From Streptomyces violascens (GTDB lineage: Bacteria; Actinomycetota; Actinomycetes; Streptomycetales; Streptomycetaceae): DNA of 64,000 nucleotides. The position numbers and the translations under genes were made by a program. Shown here in pieces: positions 1-9,143 of this stretch. The stretch covers positions 62,001-126,000 of the forward strand of contig NZ_BMUA01000014.1 in NCBI RefSeq assembly GCF_014649955.1. The letters run 5' to 3'. Numbering within the stretch: the stretch's first letter is position 1; each line of letters starts with the position of its first letter. The notes beneath the pieces are model-generated. The model was not told the DNA's origin, searched no databases, and worked only from the letters and a program-made list of their open reading frames with translations.

Positions 1-985
1 AGTAGGCGAACAGCGCGGTCGCCGAGCGAGCGGGCTCGGTCAGGCGCAGCAGCAGTTCGAGGTCGGAGAGCACGGCGACGGGATCCTCGCCCTCCATGAC
101 GGCGTACGCCCTCAGGCTCGCGCGCAGCCGTCCCATCGCGGCCACCGCACTCGGTCCGGACCCGGTCACGGAGCCGACCGCGAGCCCGAGCGCGCCCTCG
201 GGCAGCGGCAGCGCGTCGTACCAGTCGCCGCCGCCACGCGGCCCGGTGCGGTGGCGGGCGGCCAGCTGGACGTGGGCGACCCGGGGCAGTCGGCTGGGCA
301 GCAGCTCCTCGGCGACGGTCGCCACATGGGCGCGGGCCCGCTCCAGTTCGACGAGCCGGGCCAGGTGCTCGGCCGCGTACCGGATGTAGAGCCCGGCCAG
401 GTGCTGCTGGCGCTCGACGGGCTCCGCGCTCTCGTCGTAGAACCAGACGGCGGCGCCGAGCCGGCCCGCGGCGTCGGTGGTGAGGGGGAGCGCGTAGCTG
501 GCGGCGTAGCCGAGGCGGGCCGCCACCTCGCGGTGGCGCGGGTCGATGCCGTCCGGGTCCGCCATGAGGTCGGGGCCGCCGTCGGCGTCCGGAAGGCCGT
601 CCAGGATCCGGCCGTACGCGGTGGCGCTGCGCGGCACGGTCTCGATGTGGCCGAGGTCGGCGTGGGCGAGCCCGAGGCCGGTGGTGACGGCCGGGCCCAG
701 GCCGTCACAGGGCTCCAGGACGACCAGGCCGCGCCGGGCGCCGACCAGCGCGGCACCGGCCTTGAGGAGCTCGTCCAGGGCGTCGTCGAGAGCGGTGGTG
801 CGGGCGAGCCGCTCGGTGAGTTCGTGCAGCGTGGTGAGATCGGAGACCCAGCCGGCGAGGCGGTCCTGGAGTACCGCACCGGGCGGGGTGTGGGCGGCGG
901 GTGAGGGCAGAGGCGCACGAGTGTGCGCGGGGGGCGGAACGGCTGGATCGATTCCAGCCACTTTCGGCAGGTGAGGGGCGCTCAT
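1..985 (-). CDS. GAF + SpoIIE/PP2C-type phosphatase (3' end outside window)
   Basis: The frame stays open from an ATG at 985 to the left edge, giving about 328 residues with the C-terminus missing. A GAF-like sensor region covers roughly residues 45-190 and a SpoIIE/PP2C domain follows from about 215. The first metal motif GGDWYD is present at residues 252-257. The second, normally GDVxGHG, reads GSVTGSG at 271-277, so the usual metal-binding Asp is Ser. Enzymes of this family dephosphorylate anti-anti-sigma (STAS) proteins in partner-switching cascades. Activity is doubtful here because of the substitution, and a regulatory or pseudo-phosphatase role is possible. The gene faces left, divergent from the Prim-Pol-like gene. 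Confidence 0.85.
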   Translation of the reverse strand, partial: MSAPHLPKVAGIDPAVPPPAHTRAPLPSPAAHTPPGAVLQDRLAGWVSDLTTLHELTERLARTTALDDALDELLKAGAALVGARRGLVVLEPCDGLGPAVTTGLGLAHADLGHIETVPRSATAYGRILDGLPDADGGPDLMADPDGIDPRHREVAARLGYAASYALPLTTDAAGRLGAAVWFYDESAEPVERQQHLAGLYIRYAAEHLARLVELERARAHVATVAEELLPSRLPRVAHVQLAARHRTGPRGGGDWYDALPLPEGALGLAVGSVTGSGPSAVAAMGRLRASLRAYAVMEGEDPVAVLSDLELLLRLTEPARSATALFAY

Positions 986-1549
986 GGCAGCCGGCTTTCC
1001 GACTGGTTGATTCTGCTCAATAGCATCGCAAACCCCCATGTCATTCTGCGCCGCTATCAATGCATCCACATGTACACGCACAAGTGAGGGGATGTCCAGC
1101 ATTGTCATAGCGGGACTATTGGTGTCCGTGGGGCGTTGAACTTGGCCAAAAAATGACCCTGGTGGCCCAGCTCTGGGGTCGACTGAAGCCGTTCAACTGT
1201 GCGTCGTTTCAACCGCGTTGGGTACGTAATCGGTGTGGTCCGGGGCAGTTGAGGATGCCTCGGAACCTTGCGGCCGGCCTGAGCGTCTTAAGAGCCGACC
1301 GGCCACGCCTCATCCCCGAGCGGCCGGGTTTTTGCACACAGGACGGCAAGCGCCACGTACGCGCCACCCTTCGCCATGCTTTAAATGGTTACGGGCAGTG
1401 GCCGTCGCAGCCAGTGGTGACCGCCCATGATCGGTCCTGGCGGGCTCCCCGTACCGCAGGCTCAAGCTCACAGAGCAAGTACGCGCAGTGAAGAGAAGCA
1501 CACATGGTGTGATGTGGACTCGGCGTTCAACGGAAAGGAACGAGCGCCC
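986..1549. other. Divergent intergenic region, no gene seen
   Basis: This 564-bp region separates the leftward phosphatase and the rightward Prim-Pol-like gene. Open frames crossing it have no ribosome site or recognisable product. It should hold the promoters of both genes, but I cannot assign them with confidence. Confidence 0.5.
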
Positions 1550-2212
1550 ATGCGCGAGATCCTCGGAAGGCGACGCAGGTTCCGGTTCCGGCGCAGTGAA
1601 AGGGCTGCTCAGCTCGGCGCCGCGCTGACCTGTGCGACCCGATGGAAATGGCCCGTGCTCCCCGGTGTGGGACTGGCCGCGGGCGGGCGCGGCTGTGCCT
1701 GTCCCGACGCCGAATGTGTGGTGCCCGGGGCGCACCCCTTCGACCCCGTACTGCTCGCGGCGACCACCGACGAGCGCATGATCCGCTGGTGGTGGACGAA
1801 CCGGCCGGCCGCGCCGGTCCTGCTCGCCACCGGCGCAGGCGCGCCCTGCGCGATCAGTCTCCCCGCCCTCGCCGGAGCCCGGGCGCTCGCCGCCCTCGAC
1901 TCCATGGGCGTACGGCTCGGCCCGGTCGTGGCGACCCCCACCCGGTGGTCGCTCCTGGTCGCTCCGTATTCGATGGAGCGCCTGGGCGAGCTGCTCTACT
2001 CCAAGGACTGGGTGCCCAGTTCGCTCCGCTTCCACAGCGCGGGCGGATATCTGGTGCTGCCCCCGTCGCAGACCGGCAAGGGCCAGATCCGCTGGGAGCG
2101 TCCCCCGCTGGGAGCGGCGGGGCCCTGGCTGCCGGACGTGGAGACGGTGGTGGACGCGCTGGTCGAGGCGAGCACCAGCGCACCGGACGGCGGGAGCCGG
2201 CTGGCGTACTGA
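1550..2212 (+). CDS. Prim-Pol (AEP)-like protein lacking the acidic motif
   Basis: The 220-residue product resembles the N-terminal bifunctional primase/polymerase domain found in many Streptomyces proteins, with hallmark stretches such as RFHSAGGYLVLPPS and GCACPDAECVVPGAHP. At the site where active members have a GIDLD-type acidic motif, this protein reads CAISLPALAG, so the metal-binding Asp residues are absent. I chose the ATG at 1550 because AAAGGA lies upstream and the protein begins with a basic stretch typical of the family; a longer frame from 1427 has no ribosome site. It is probably a non-catalytic nucleic-acid-binding or regulatory paralogue. An intact Prim-Pol lies at 7831-8694. 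Confidence 0.75.
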   Translation: MREILGRRRRFRFRRSERAAQLGAALTCATRWKWPVLPGVGLAAGGRGCACPDAECVVPGAHPFDPVLLAATTDERMIRWWWTNRPAAPVLLATGAGAPCAISLPALAGARALAALDSMGVRLGPVVATPTRWSLLVAPYSMERLGELLYSKDWVPSSLRFHSAGGYLVLPPSQTGKGQIRWERPPLGAAGPWLPDVETVVDALVEASTSAPDGGSRLAY

Positions 2213-2412
2213 GAACGGGCGGCCCCGGAAGCACGCGGGAGCCGGGATGCCCAATGAGCGAGAAGGCGGTTCGGTTCCCGAGCCGCCTTCACTCTTTCGT
2301 GTGTGAGCGGGCCCTGGTTGTAGGGGAATTGGGGGAGCGCACCAGGGGGCGCGCGGTTTCCGTGGATACCTTCGGCCCACCATCAGGAATTCCAGAGCAG
2401 GTGGGTCCCTCC

Positions 2413-2955
2413 ATGAATCTCCAGCACCTCCGCATGGCCGGACTCACGGCCGTAGTGGTGGGTACCGTGCTGCTCCCGCTGGCAGCCTCCGCCGGGCCCG
2501 CCGGAGGGCCCGAGAGCGGGGGCGCGTCGGATGACGCAAAAAGCCCCCTGAGCCACGCCCTCGCGCGGGTGAACAAGCCACTGCTGCCGGCTCCCGAGGA
2601 CGCCGCCGCGCACTGCGGACCCGAACTGGTCTCTCCCGAAGGGGTCGAGGCGCAGACCTGCGTACTGAACCAGGGGCGCGACATCTGGGCGCGCGCCTAC
2701 TACCGCAACGCCACCGGCCAGGAGCTGCGCGCGGTCCTCACGCTGATGGGCCCGGACGGCCGGACCGTCGAGACGAACTGCCAGGTGGCGGCCGACGACC
2801 AGCCGGATTCCTGTGAAACCCCGCACCAGAACGAGCGGGGGCGGTTCGCCGGAGCGGAGGCGTATTCGGCGGTGTCGGAGTTCTCCGGGGCGCGAGAGGA
2901 CTCACCGCTGCTCCTGCGTTCCGGTAGCAACTCCACGGAACCCACGGCTCGTTGA
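2413..2955 (+). CDS. Secreted hypothetical protein
   Basis: The 180-residue product has a Sec-type signal peptide (LTAVVVGTVLLPLAASAG, cleavage near residue 28). The mature part has four cysteines (in AHCGP, QTCVL, TNCQV and DSCET), which suggests two disulfides in an exported domain. The mature N-terminus is Gly/Ser-rich. I recognise the type as a conserved Streptomyces secreted protein but know no function. The start at 2413 places the signal peptide at the N-terminus; upstream extensions have no ribosome site. A strong hairpin follows at 2973-3020. Confidence 0.75.
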   Translation: MNLQHLRMAGLTAVVVGTVLLPLAASAGPAGGPESGGASDDAKSPLSHALARVNKPLLPAPEDAAAHCGPELVSPEGVEAQTCVLNQGRDIWARAYYRNATGQELRAVLTLMGPDGRTVETNCQVAADDQPDSCETPHQNERGRFAGAEAYSAVSEFSGAREDSPLLLRSGSNSTEPTAR

Positions 2956-2972
2956 CCCGAACCGGTAAATGG

Positions 2973-3020
2973 AAGGGCCCGATCGCTGGCGACGGGGGAT
3001 GCACCAGCGACCGGGCTCTT
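2973..3020. terminator. Rho-independent-type hairpin
   Basis: A 17-bp stem (2973-2989 with 3004-3020, two mismatches) closes a 14-nt loop just after the secreted-protein gene and ahead of the convergent SEC-C gene. It probably terminates transcription from both sides. Confidence 0.75.
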
Positions 3021-3150
3021 AGAACGGTAACAAGAGATCTGTCGTTCGCAAATTCGATCTCGGTAATTCGGACACCGATTTACCTGTGCGTACGGTGAGT
3101 TGTGACAGGAGTCACCTGTCGGTCGACCGAAACCGTCCCCGCCGTCACTC

Positions 3151-4116
3151 TCAGCTGAGGGTCACTTGGCGGTTGGTGAGCCCGCCACGGGCCCGGCGCT
3201 CGTCCGCGGTGAGCGGCTCCTCGTTGGCGAGCGCCCCGGCGAGCCGCTCGGCGAACTCGGCGGCCGGCTTCTCGCACTCCTCGGCGCCCATGTCGCTCGG
3301 CAGGTCCCAGACCGGCACGGTCAGGCCGTGTGCCCGGAAGGAGCCGACGAGCCGGGTGCCCTCGCCGAGCGAGGACGTCCCCGCCGCGTGCAGCCGAGCG
3401 AGCGCGTCCAGGAGCTTCTCCTCGGGGTAGGGCATGACCCATCGCAGGTGGTTCTTCTCGGGGGTCTCGCACCAGTACGAGGAGTCGACCGACTTCAGTC
3501 GTACGGTCGGGATCGCGGCGGCGTTGGCGCGCTCCAGGGAGGCGGCCACCTCGGTCGCGGCGCTGTCGGCGTCCGGCACCCAGAACTCGAAGCCGGTGTG
3601 CACCTCCGGCTCGAACGCGGCGGCCGGGTCGAGCAGGTCCTGCAGGCGTACGCCGTCGGACTCGGCGCGCCGGGCGGCGACCGGCGAGCCGGGCTCGGCG
3701 ACCAGCGCGCGCTTCAGCGTGTCGGCGAGGTCGCGGCTGATGTCGCCGGAGGGGGTTTCGTTCTGCAGGCCGATCAGCACGGACCCGTCCTCGCGGCGCA
3801 GTGCGGGCCACGCCATCGGCAGCACGGTCGCCAGCGTCACGGACGGCACGCCCTCGGGCAGCCCGTCCTTCAGGGTCAGCGGGACGGTCGCGGCCGGGAC
3901 CAGTTCGCGCAGCGCGACCCAGTCGCACTCGCCGGCCAGGCCCTCGAAGGGGCGCTGGACCAGCTCGGTCACGGCATGCGAGGCGGCCCGCCCGTGACAG
4001 GCCTTGTAACGGCGGCCGGAGCCGCAGGGGCAGGGCTCACGAGCCCCGACGACCGGGATTTCCCCGTCGCTGATCTGCGGCTTGACGGCCTTCGCCTGGG
4101 GACGCTTCTTGGCCAT
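3151..4116 (-). CDS. DUF5926-type protein with N-terminal SEC-C zinc motif
   Basis: The 321-residue product starts MAKKRPQ and carries a SEC-C metal-binding motif (CPCGSGRRYKACHG, residues ~29-42), the same zinc element as at the end of SecA. The rest matches the actinobacterial DUF5926 type, and no catalytic residues are recognised. SEC-C domains bind zinc and often contact ribosomes or SecB, so a translation- or export-linked role is possible but inferred. It is convergent with the upstream secreted protein and precedes the HATPase gene on the same strand. Confidence 0.8.
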   Translation of the reverse strand: MAKKRPQAKAVKPQISDGEIPVVGAREPCPCGSGRRYKACHGRAASHAVTELVQRPFEGLAGECDWVALRELVPAATVPLTLKDGLPEGVPSVTLATVLPMAWPALRREDGSVLIGLQNETPSGDISRDLADTLKRALVAEPGSPVAARRAESDGVRLQDLLDPAAAFEPEVHTGFEFWVPDADSAATEVAASLERANAAAIPTVRLKSVDSSYWCETPEKNHLRWVMPYPEEKLLDALARLHAAGTSSLGEGTRLVGSFRAHGLTVPVWDLPSDMGAEECEKPAAEFAERLAGALANEEPLTADERRARGGLTNRQVTLS

Positions 4117-4305
4117 GGTGTGGCTCTCTCCCGACTGCGGTGGTGCGGTGTCGCTGTGTCGGGCGCGAGCCTAGCCGTAGGGAACGGCCAGGGGCGGCAG
4201 CGCCGGTTGCCCGGCCCGGCCCGGAGGCGGTCGGCATGCCTCCGGGTGCCGTAACGCGCGCTGCCCCGGTCGTACGCGCCTGCCAGACCCCTGGCCCGGG
4301 GTTGT

Positions 4306-4920
4306 TCAGTCCAGGTCGTCGAACGCGTCCGCGAACTCCAGGCCCGCCACCGCAGCTCCCGGCCCTGTGACGCGCGTAGCGAAATCGTCGTGACGATGCC
4401 CCGTGGTGAGGATCACCCACACGGTGACCTCGCCGGACGCGCTGTCCCGGACGCCCCAGTCCTGGGCGAGGGCGCTGATGATGTTCAGCCCCCGGCCGCC
4501 GCGCGCGGTCACCGACGGCGTCGACGGGACGGGCCGTGTCGGTCCGCCCCCGTCCGTCACCTCGACCGTCAGCCGCCCTGTCTTGTCGATTCGCCAAGCT
4601 GCCTCGATGTCGCCGTCGCCTATGTCCGACCGCCCCAGCGGCCTGCCGTGCCGGCAGGCATTGCTGAGCAGTTCGGAAAGGATCAGAACGGCATCGTCCA
4701 CGACCGGCTCGGACACCCCGCTGCCGAGCAGTTGCTCACGCATCCGGTGTCTCGCCTTGCCCACGCCCGCAGGGCCATGGGGTACGGCCATGCTCGACGA
4801 CGTGGGCACCTCCTGTGCCACCACCAACGCCACCCCCGAGACCTCCTTCGCCCCACGCCACGGTGTGGATGCCCCAATGGACTGGACCGGAAACCGGCCA
4901 ACCGACGACGGGCGACGCAT
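4306..4920 (-). CDS. RsbW-like ATP-binding (HATPase_c_2) regulatory protein
   Basis: The 204-residue product is a single GHKL ATPase domain of the anti-sigma/anti-anti-sigma kinase type. It has an N box (ELLSNACRHG), a G1 box (VTDGGGPTRP) and a G2 box (ARGGRGLNIISALA), and no histidine-kinase dimerisation domain. Such proteins sequester sigma factors or phosphorylate STAS antagonists. Candidate partners in this window are the SpoIIE-like, STAS, SigF and SigN proteins, but none is adjacent. The start is uncertain: ATG at 4920, an internal GTG near VALVVAQ, or the later Met before AVPHGPAG. Confidence 0.85.
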   Translation of the reverse strand: MRRPSSVGRFPVQSIGASTPWRGAKEVSGVALVVAQEVPTSSSMAVPHGPAGVGKARHRMREQLLGSGVSEPVVDDAVLILSELLSNACRHGRPLGRSDIGDGDIEAAWRIDKTGRLTVEVTDGGGPTRPVPSTPSVTARGGRGLNIISALAQDWGVRDSASGEVTVWVILTTGHRHDDFATRVTGPGAAVAGLEFADAFDDLD

Positions 4921-4973
4921 TCGTCACGATCGGATACGGAGCGAACGCGCCGGTGCACTCCCTGTAAGGGGCG

Positions 4974-5840
4974 TTACATGCGGCCCAGTTGGGACAGGAC
5001 CTGTTTCGGGCGGTTGGTAATGATTGCCTCCACTCCGAGGCTTACGCACAGATCCACGTCCTCGGGCTCGTTCACCGTCCAGACGTGCACGCGGTGCCCG
5101 GCGCGGTGCAGCCGCTCGATGTAAGCCGGGTGGTTGCGCACGATCCGCATGCCGGGGCCCGCGATCCGCGCCCCGGCCGGCAGCCGCCCGTCGCGCAGCC
5201 GCGGGGAGAGGAACTGCATCAGGTAGACGGTCGGGATGTCGGGGGCCGCGGCCGCGACCCGGTGCAGGGAGCGCGCCGAGAAGCTCATGATGCGGACCGG
5301 GGAGGTTTCACCGGCCGGCGGCGGCTCAGTGAGGCCGAACCTCTTGAGGAGGTCGAGGAGACGCTCCTCGACCTGCCCGGCCCAGCGGGTGGGGTGCTTG
5401 GTCTCGATGGCGAGCTCCACCCGGCGCCCGGCGTCCGCGACGAGTTCGAGCAGCCGCTCCAGGGTCAGTACGGAGGTGAACTCGCGGTCCCCCCAGTCCG
5501 GGCTCTCCTCGCTGTCCTTCCAGGAGCCGAAGTCGAGCGCCGCGAGCTCGGAGAGCTCCAGGGTGGACACGGCGCCGCGGCCGTTGGAGGTGCGGTTGAC
5601 GCGCCGGTCGTGGACGCAGACGAGATGCCCGTCGGCCGTGAGGCGGACATCGCATTCCAGGGCGTCGGCCCCGTCCTCGATCGCCTTCATGTACGCGGCG
5701 AGAGTGTGCTCGGGGGCGTCCTCGGAGGCTCCTCGATGGGCTACCACCTGGACGCGGGCGGGGTCTGGGGTGTGCGGGCTGTGCTGCCGTGCATGGGTCA
5801 CCGCGTCATCGTGCCACCGACGGGTCACAGGTTGGCGCAC
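4974..5840 (-). CDS. Glycerophosphodiester phosphodiesterase
   Basis: This is a GDPD-family TIM-barrel enzyme that hydrolyses glycerophosphodiesters to glycerol-3-phosphate and an alcohol. Family landmarks are clear: HRGASEDAPEHT near the N-terminus, the ECDVRLTADGHLVCVHD segment with the metal-binding Glu/Asp and second His, AIETK, and the C-terminal VHVWTVNEP. There is no obvious signal peptide, so it is probably cytosolic. The first ~27 residues are not family-conserved, and a GTG at 5801 is an alternative start. It is divergent from the HtrA gene across about 240 bp. Confidence 0.9.
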   Translation of the reverse strand: MRQPVTRRWHDDAVTHARQHSPHTPDPARVQVVAHRGASEDAPEHTLAAYMKAIEDGADALECDVRLTADGHLVCVHDRRVNRTSNGRGAVSTLELSELAALDFGSWKDSEESPDWGDREFTSVLTLERLLELVADAGRRVELAIETKHPTRWAGQVEERLLDLLKRFGLTEPPPAGETSPVRIMSFSARSLHRVAAAAPDIPTVYLMQFLSPRLRDGRLPAGARIAGPGMRIVRNHPAYIERLHRAGHRVHVWTVNEPEDVDLCVSLGVEAIITNRPKQVLSQLGRM

Positions 5841-6082
5841 GAATACACAGCTCCTGCTTACAGTGGCCTGACGTGCGGTGGGAAAAGCTGAGCGCGGTCA
5901 TCCGCACAGTGCAGGATCCGATGTCGGACCCCTGGCGCACCATGGTTGTCGCCGAGGCTCCACGCCGGCGCCCGGCACGACCACCGAGCACCACCCGCAC
6001 ACCGAGCACCACCCGTACCACCGACATCAGCCAGCCCGACGATCCGCCCCCAGGGCCGAGTGGAAACCGAGGAGAGCAAGCT

Positions 6083-7600
6083 GTGAGCACCGAGAACGAG
6101 GGCACCGCGGTCCCGGCCGTCCCGCCTGCCCCGTCGTCTGCACCTGCTGCACCTCCCGCTGCCCCCGCTCACTCGGATGCCGCAGCCGGCGAGGCGGAGA
6201 GCACGCCGGTCCACGAGGCCGTACCGCAGGCGTCCGCGCCGGCCCCGCAGCCGGGCCCGGACCCGGTCACCGAGCCGATGCCGGCGACGCCGGGAGCCCC
6301 GGCCCAGCCGGCGTACGCGGCGCACGAGTCGGCGCCCCCGCAGAGCGGCGGAGCGGGCTGGCCGCCGCCCCCGCCCACGCTGCCCTCCTACGGAGGCGGC
6401 GGCGCGGGCCATGGAGGCGAGCCCTGGGGCGCCCCGCAGCCCCCGGCCCCGCGCAGGCGCGGCGGCGGGCTGATCGCCGCGGTGGTCGCGGCCGCCCTGG
6501 TGGCCGGCGGCATCGGCGGAGCCATCGGCTACTTCGCCGCGGACCGGGACGGCAACGGCTCGGGCTCCACCACGGTCGCGTCCTCGGACACCCCCAAGGA
6601 CTTCAAGCGCGACCCGGGCACGGTCGCGGGCGTGGCCGCCAGGTCGCTGCCCAGCGTGGTGACGATAGACGCCCAGGGCACCGACGGTGAGGGCGGCACG
6701 GGCACCGGCTTCATCTACGACAAGGAAGGCCACATCCTCACCAACAACCACGTGGTGGCCTCCGCGGCGAGCGGCGGCGGCAAGCTGACCGCGACCTTCT
6801 CCAACGGCAAGAAGTACGACGCCGAAGTGGTGGGCCGGGCGCAGGGCTACGACGTGGCCGTCGTGAAGCTGAAGAACGCCCCGGGGGATCTGAAGCCGCT
6901 GGCCCTGGGCGACTCCGACAAGGTGGCCGTCGGCGACTCGACGATCGCGATCGGCGCTCCCTTCGGCCTCTCCAACACCGTCACCACCGGCATCATCAGC
7001 GCCAAGAACCGTCCGGTGGCCTCCAGCGACGGCCAGAACTCCAAGGCCTCGTACATGAGCGCCCTGCAGACCGACGCCTCCATCAACCCGGGCAACTCGG
7101 GCGGCCCGCTGATCAATTCGGCAGGCGCGGTCATCGGCATCAACTCGGCGATCCAGTCGGCGGGCACCGGCGGCATGGGCCAGTCCCAGGCGGGTTCGAT
7201 CGGTCTCGGCTTCGCCATCCCGATCAACCAGGCGAAGAACGTCGCGGAGCAGCTCATCAAGACCGGCCAGCCGGTCTACCCGGTGATCGGCGCCTCGGTC
7301 GGCATCCAGCAGGGCAACGGCGCGGCCCCGGGCGGCGGCGCGGACGGCGCCCAGATCTCCACGCAGGGCAATGCGAGCCAGCAGCCCATCACCCCGGGCG
7401 GCCCGGCGGACAAGGCGGGTCTGAAGCCCGGCGACGTCATCACCAAGTTCGGCGACATGCCCATCGACAGCGGTCCGACGCTGATCAGCGAGATCTGGAC
7501 GCACAAGCCGGGCGACCAGGTCCCCCTCACGTACCAGCGCAACGGCAAGGAGACCACGGTCACGATCACCCTCGGCGAACGCAAGGGCGACAGCAACTGA
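6083..7600 (+). CDS. Membrane-anchored HtrA/DegP-like serine protease with PDZ domain
   Basis: The 505-residue product has a Pro/Ala-rich cytosolic N-terminus (~1-125), one membrane segment (LIAAVVAAALVAGGIGGAIG), a trypsin-like domain and a C-terminal PDZ domain (GGPADKAGLKPGDVI). The catalytic triad is visible as His in LTNNHVV, Asp in GYDVAVVKL and Ser in NPGNSGGPL. I place the start at GTG 6083 because GAGGAGA lies 8 nt upstream. Such proteases degrade or refold damaged exported proteins at the outer face of the membrane. The PDZ domain is interrupted by a Gly/Gln-rich insert (around GNGAAPGGGADGAQ). Confidence 0.92.
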   Translation: MSTENEGTAVPAVPPAPSSAPAAPPAAPAHSDAAAGEAESTPVHEAVPQASAPAPQPGPDPVTEPMPATPGAPAQPAYAAHESAPPQSGGAGWPPPPPTLPSYGGGGAGHGGEPWGAPQPPAPRRRGGGLIAAVVAAALVAGGIGGAIGYFAADRDGNGSGSTTVASSDTPKDFKRDPGTVAGVAARSLPSVVTIDAQGTDGEGGTGTGFIYDKEGHILTNNHVVASAASGGGKLTATFSNGKKYDAEVVGRAQGYDVAVVKLKNAPGDLKPLALGDSDKVAVGDSTIAIGAPFGLSNTVTTGIISAKNRPVASSDGQNSKASYMSALQTDASINPGNSGGPLINSAGAVIGINSAIQSAGTGGMGQSQAGSIGLGFAIPINQAKNVAEQLIKTGQPVYPVIGASVGIQQGNGAAPGGGADGAQISTQGNASQQPITPGGPADKAGLKPGDVITKFGDMPIDSGPTLISEIWTHKPGDQVPLTYQRNGKETTVTITLGERKGDSN

Positions 7601-7650
7601 CCCGTTGCCGGTAGGCTGTAGCCGCTTCCGCCGCTGGTCGGCGGGGCGTG

Positions 7651-7735
7651 GGTGGGTTGCCCGAGCGGCCTAAGGGAACGGTCTTGAAAACCGTCGTGGC
7701 GCGAGTCACCGTGGGTTCAAATCCCACACCCACCG
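7651..7735 (+). tRNA. tRNA-Ser(UGA)
   Basis: Acceptor arms GGTGGGT and ACCCACC pair perfectly. The anticodon loop CTTGAAA gives anticodon TGA (7685-7687). There is a long class II variable arm and a T arm GTGGG-TTCAAAT-CCCAC. The discriminator is G and CCA is not encoded. Confidence 0.97.
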
Positions 7736-7762
7736 CGTGTGCCGGCCCAAGGGCCTGCGGAG

Positions 7763-7795
7763 AAGGGGCGTTCCGGATGTCCGGGGCGCCCCTTT
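7763..7795 (+). terminator. Terminator after tRNA-Ser(UGA)
   Basis: Stem AAGGGGCG (7763-7770) pairs with CGCCCCTT (7787-7794), with an internal CCGG/CCGG stem and a short T run. It lies between the tRNA and the convergent Prim-Pol gene. Confidence 0.7.
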
Positions 7796-7830
7796 CGCAT
7801 GCCCGCCACGTTCCTCGGCGCCCCGGCCCG

Positions 7831-8694
7831 TCACCGGGCCGTGGTCATCCTGGCCGCCGACGCGATCGTGGCGAGGGCCTCGCGTTCGGTGAGGCCCGTA
7901 CGTGTCGCGGCCGATACCAGCGCGCCGGTCAGCTCCTCGCCGATGCCGTTCTCGTACGCGCGGCACGCCGCCCAGAACAGCCGGGTGTTGCGCTGGCCCT
8001 CGTGGGCGGCCAGCACGAACTGGACCAGGCCCTGCCCCTGGTGATCACCATGCTGCTGCGGATGGTGAGGGCGCGCGGCGGGCGTGAGCAGGTCCAGGAG
8101 GGCGCCGGGGCAGGGGGCCGGGCCGAGGTGGGCGGTGCCGGGGGCGAGGCGGTAGACGCCCCGGGTGCTCAGCGAGCCGGGGCCGACCAGATAGCCGCCG
8201 GCGCCCCGGATGTCGATGCCGGGGGCGAGGCGGCTCGCGGAGTTCGGCACGACAGCGCCGGACGGCCCGGTCAGCCAGATGTGCCGGCCCCCGCTCGGAG
8301 TGATCACGACCACGGTCTCGGGGATCGTGAACAGGTGCCGCAGCGCCAGGTGCTGGAGCGCGGCCGTCGCATCGGCCGCCGGGGGTTTGGTGTCGAGATC
8401 GATGCCTATGAGGTGGTGCGGCGGGCGCCCGCAGGCGATGCCGTAGCCGGTGGCCCAGGGTGCGGCCGCGAACAGCGCGCGCACCGCGGTCGGGTCGGTG
8501 GTGGCGTCGTGCACCCCGTGCCCTGTGAGCCCGCACTCGCCCCGGCAGAGCACCGGCCGGGGCTCCTCCCGGTGCGGCGAGGGGAGCGCGGGGAGCTTGG
8601 TGCGGGACAGCGGGATGACGGGCAGGCCGCGCTCGGCGGCGGACAGGGCGTGGGCGAGGGCCAGGGTGGCGGCCTGCCGGTCGATGGTGGCCAT
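7831..8694 (-). CDS. Bifunctional DNA primase/polymerase (Prim-Pol) domain protein
   Basis: The 287-residue product is an archaeo-eukaryotic primase-type domain. The metal-binding motif GIDLDTK (residues ~95-101) and the SGGRHIWL and GIDIRGAGGYLVGPGS motifs are intact. There is no helicase domain, so it is a stand-alone Prim-Pol of the kind common in Streptomyces chromosomes. The physiological role is unknown; it might prime or repair DNA. GGAGCC precedes the ATG at 8694. It is convergent with tRNA-Ser(UGA). Unlike the shorter paralogue at 1550-2212 it retains the catalytic acidic residues. Confidence 0.88.
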   Translation of the reverse strand: MATIDRQAATLALAHALSAAERGLPVIPLSRTKLPALPSPHREEPRPVLCRGECGLTGHGVHDATTDPTAVRALFAAAPWATGYGIACGRPPHHLIGIDLDTKPPAADATAALQHLALRHLFTIPETVVVITPSGGRHIWLTGPSGAVVPNSASRLAPGIDIRGAGGYLVGPGSLSTRGVYRLAPGTAHLGPAPCPGALLDLLTPAARPHHPQQHGDHQGQGLVQFVLAAHEGQRNTRLFWAACRAYENGIGEELTGALVSAATRTGLTEREALATIASAARMTTAR

Positions 8695-9143
8695 GGCTCC
8701 ATGTTCGTACGAATGTTCGAGAAAGGGAATCCCTTCCAGGGGTGACCGGCGCGATTCCGGAGCTGTCCGGGACGGCCTGCACGGCGATCCGGTGCCGTAT
8801 CGGTGTCCTCCGGGCGAGTTTTCGATGGCGGTCGAAGATTGGCCGAATCCGAGCTGAAACGGTTCTTCGCTTGCGTGGGGGCGGCTCCGGCGCCCGCGAT
8901 CGAGCCGTGGCCGGAGCTTTGGGAGCGCATTGAGGGTTTATCGACATGTCCTCACGCTTGCGGGCGAAAGATGCTGCGGTGACTGGTTCGCCGGGGATTC
9001 GGTGGGCAACTCTGATCTCGCGACGTCGTCACAGCGTCCGGGGCGGTCGGCCAACTGCCTTGGACCAGGCCGTACTTACAGCCAGTAGGCCCGACCTGGA
9101 ACGAGCCGAACTACCCGTACTTCTGGTTCCTGGAGGAATTGAC
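8695..9143. other. Intergenic region, no gene seen
   Basis: This 449-bp region lies between the leftward Prim-Pol and the rightward small secreted protein. Short frames inside have neither ribosome sites nor family features. It is likely a promoter region plus a long leader for the secreted protein. Confidence 0.5.

Noticed and set aside
166..918. Long overlapping frames on both strands within the first kilobase
   Set aside because: They are shadows of the real minus-strand GAF/SpoIIE frame, which runs off the left edge and carries the recognisable motifs.
1310..2383. A 357-residue minus-strand frame over the Prim-Pol-like gene
   Set aside because: Its composition is Arg/Gly/Ala-biased shadow sequence with no domain, and the plus-strand frame carries the family features.
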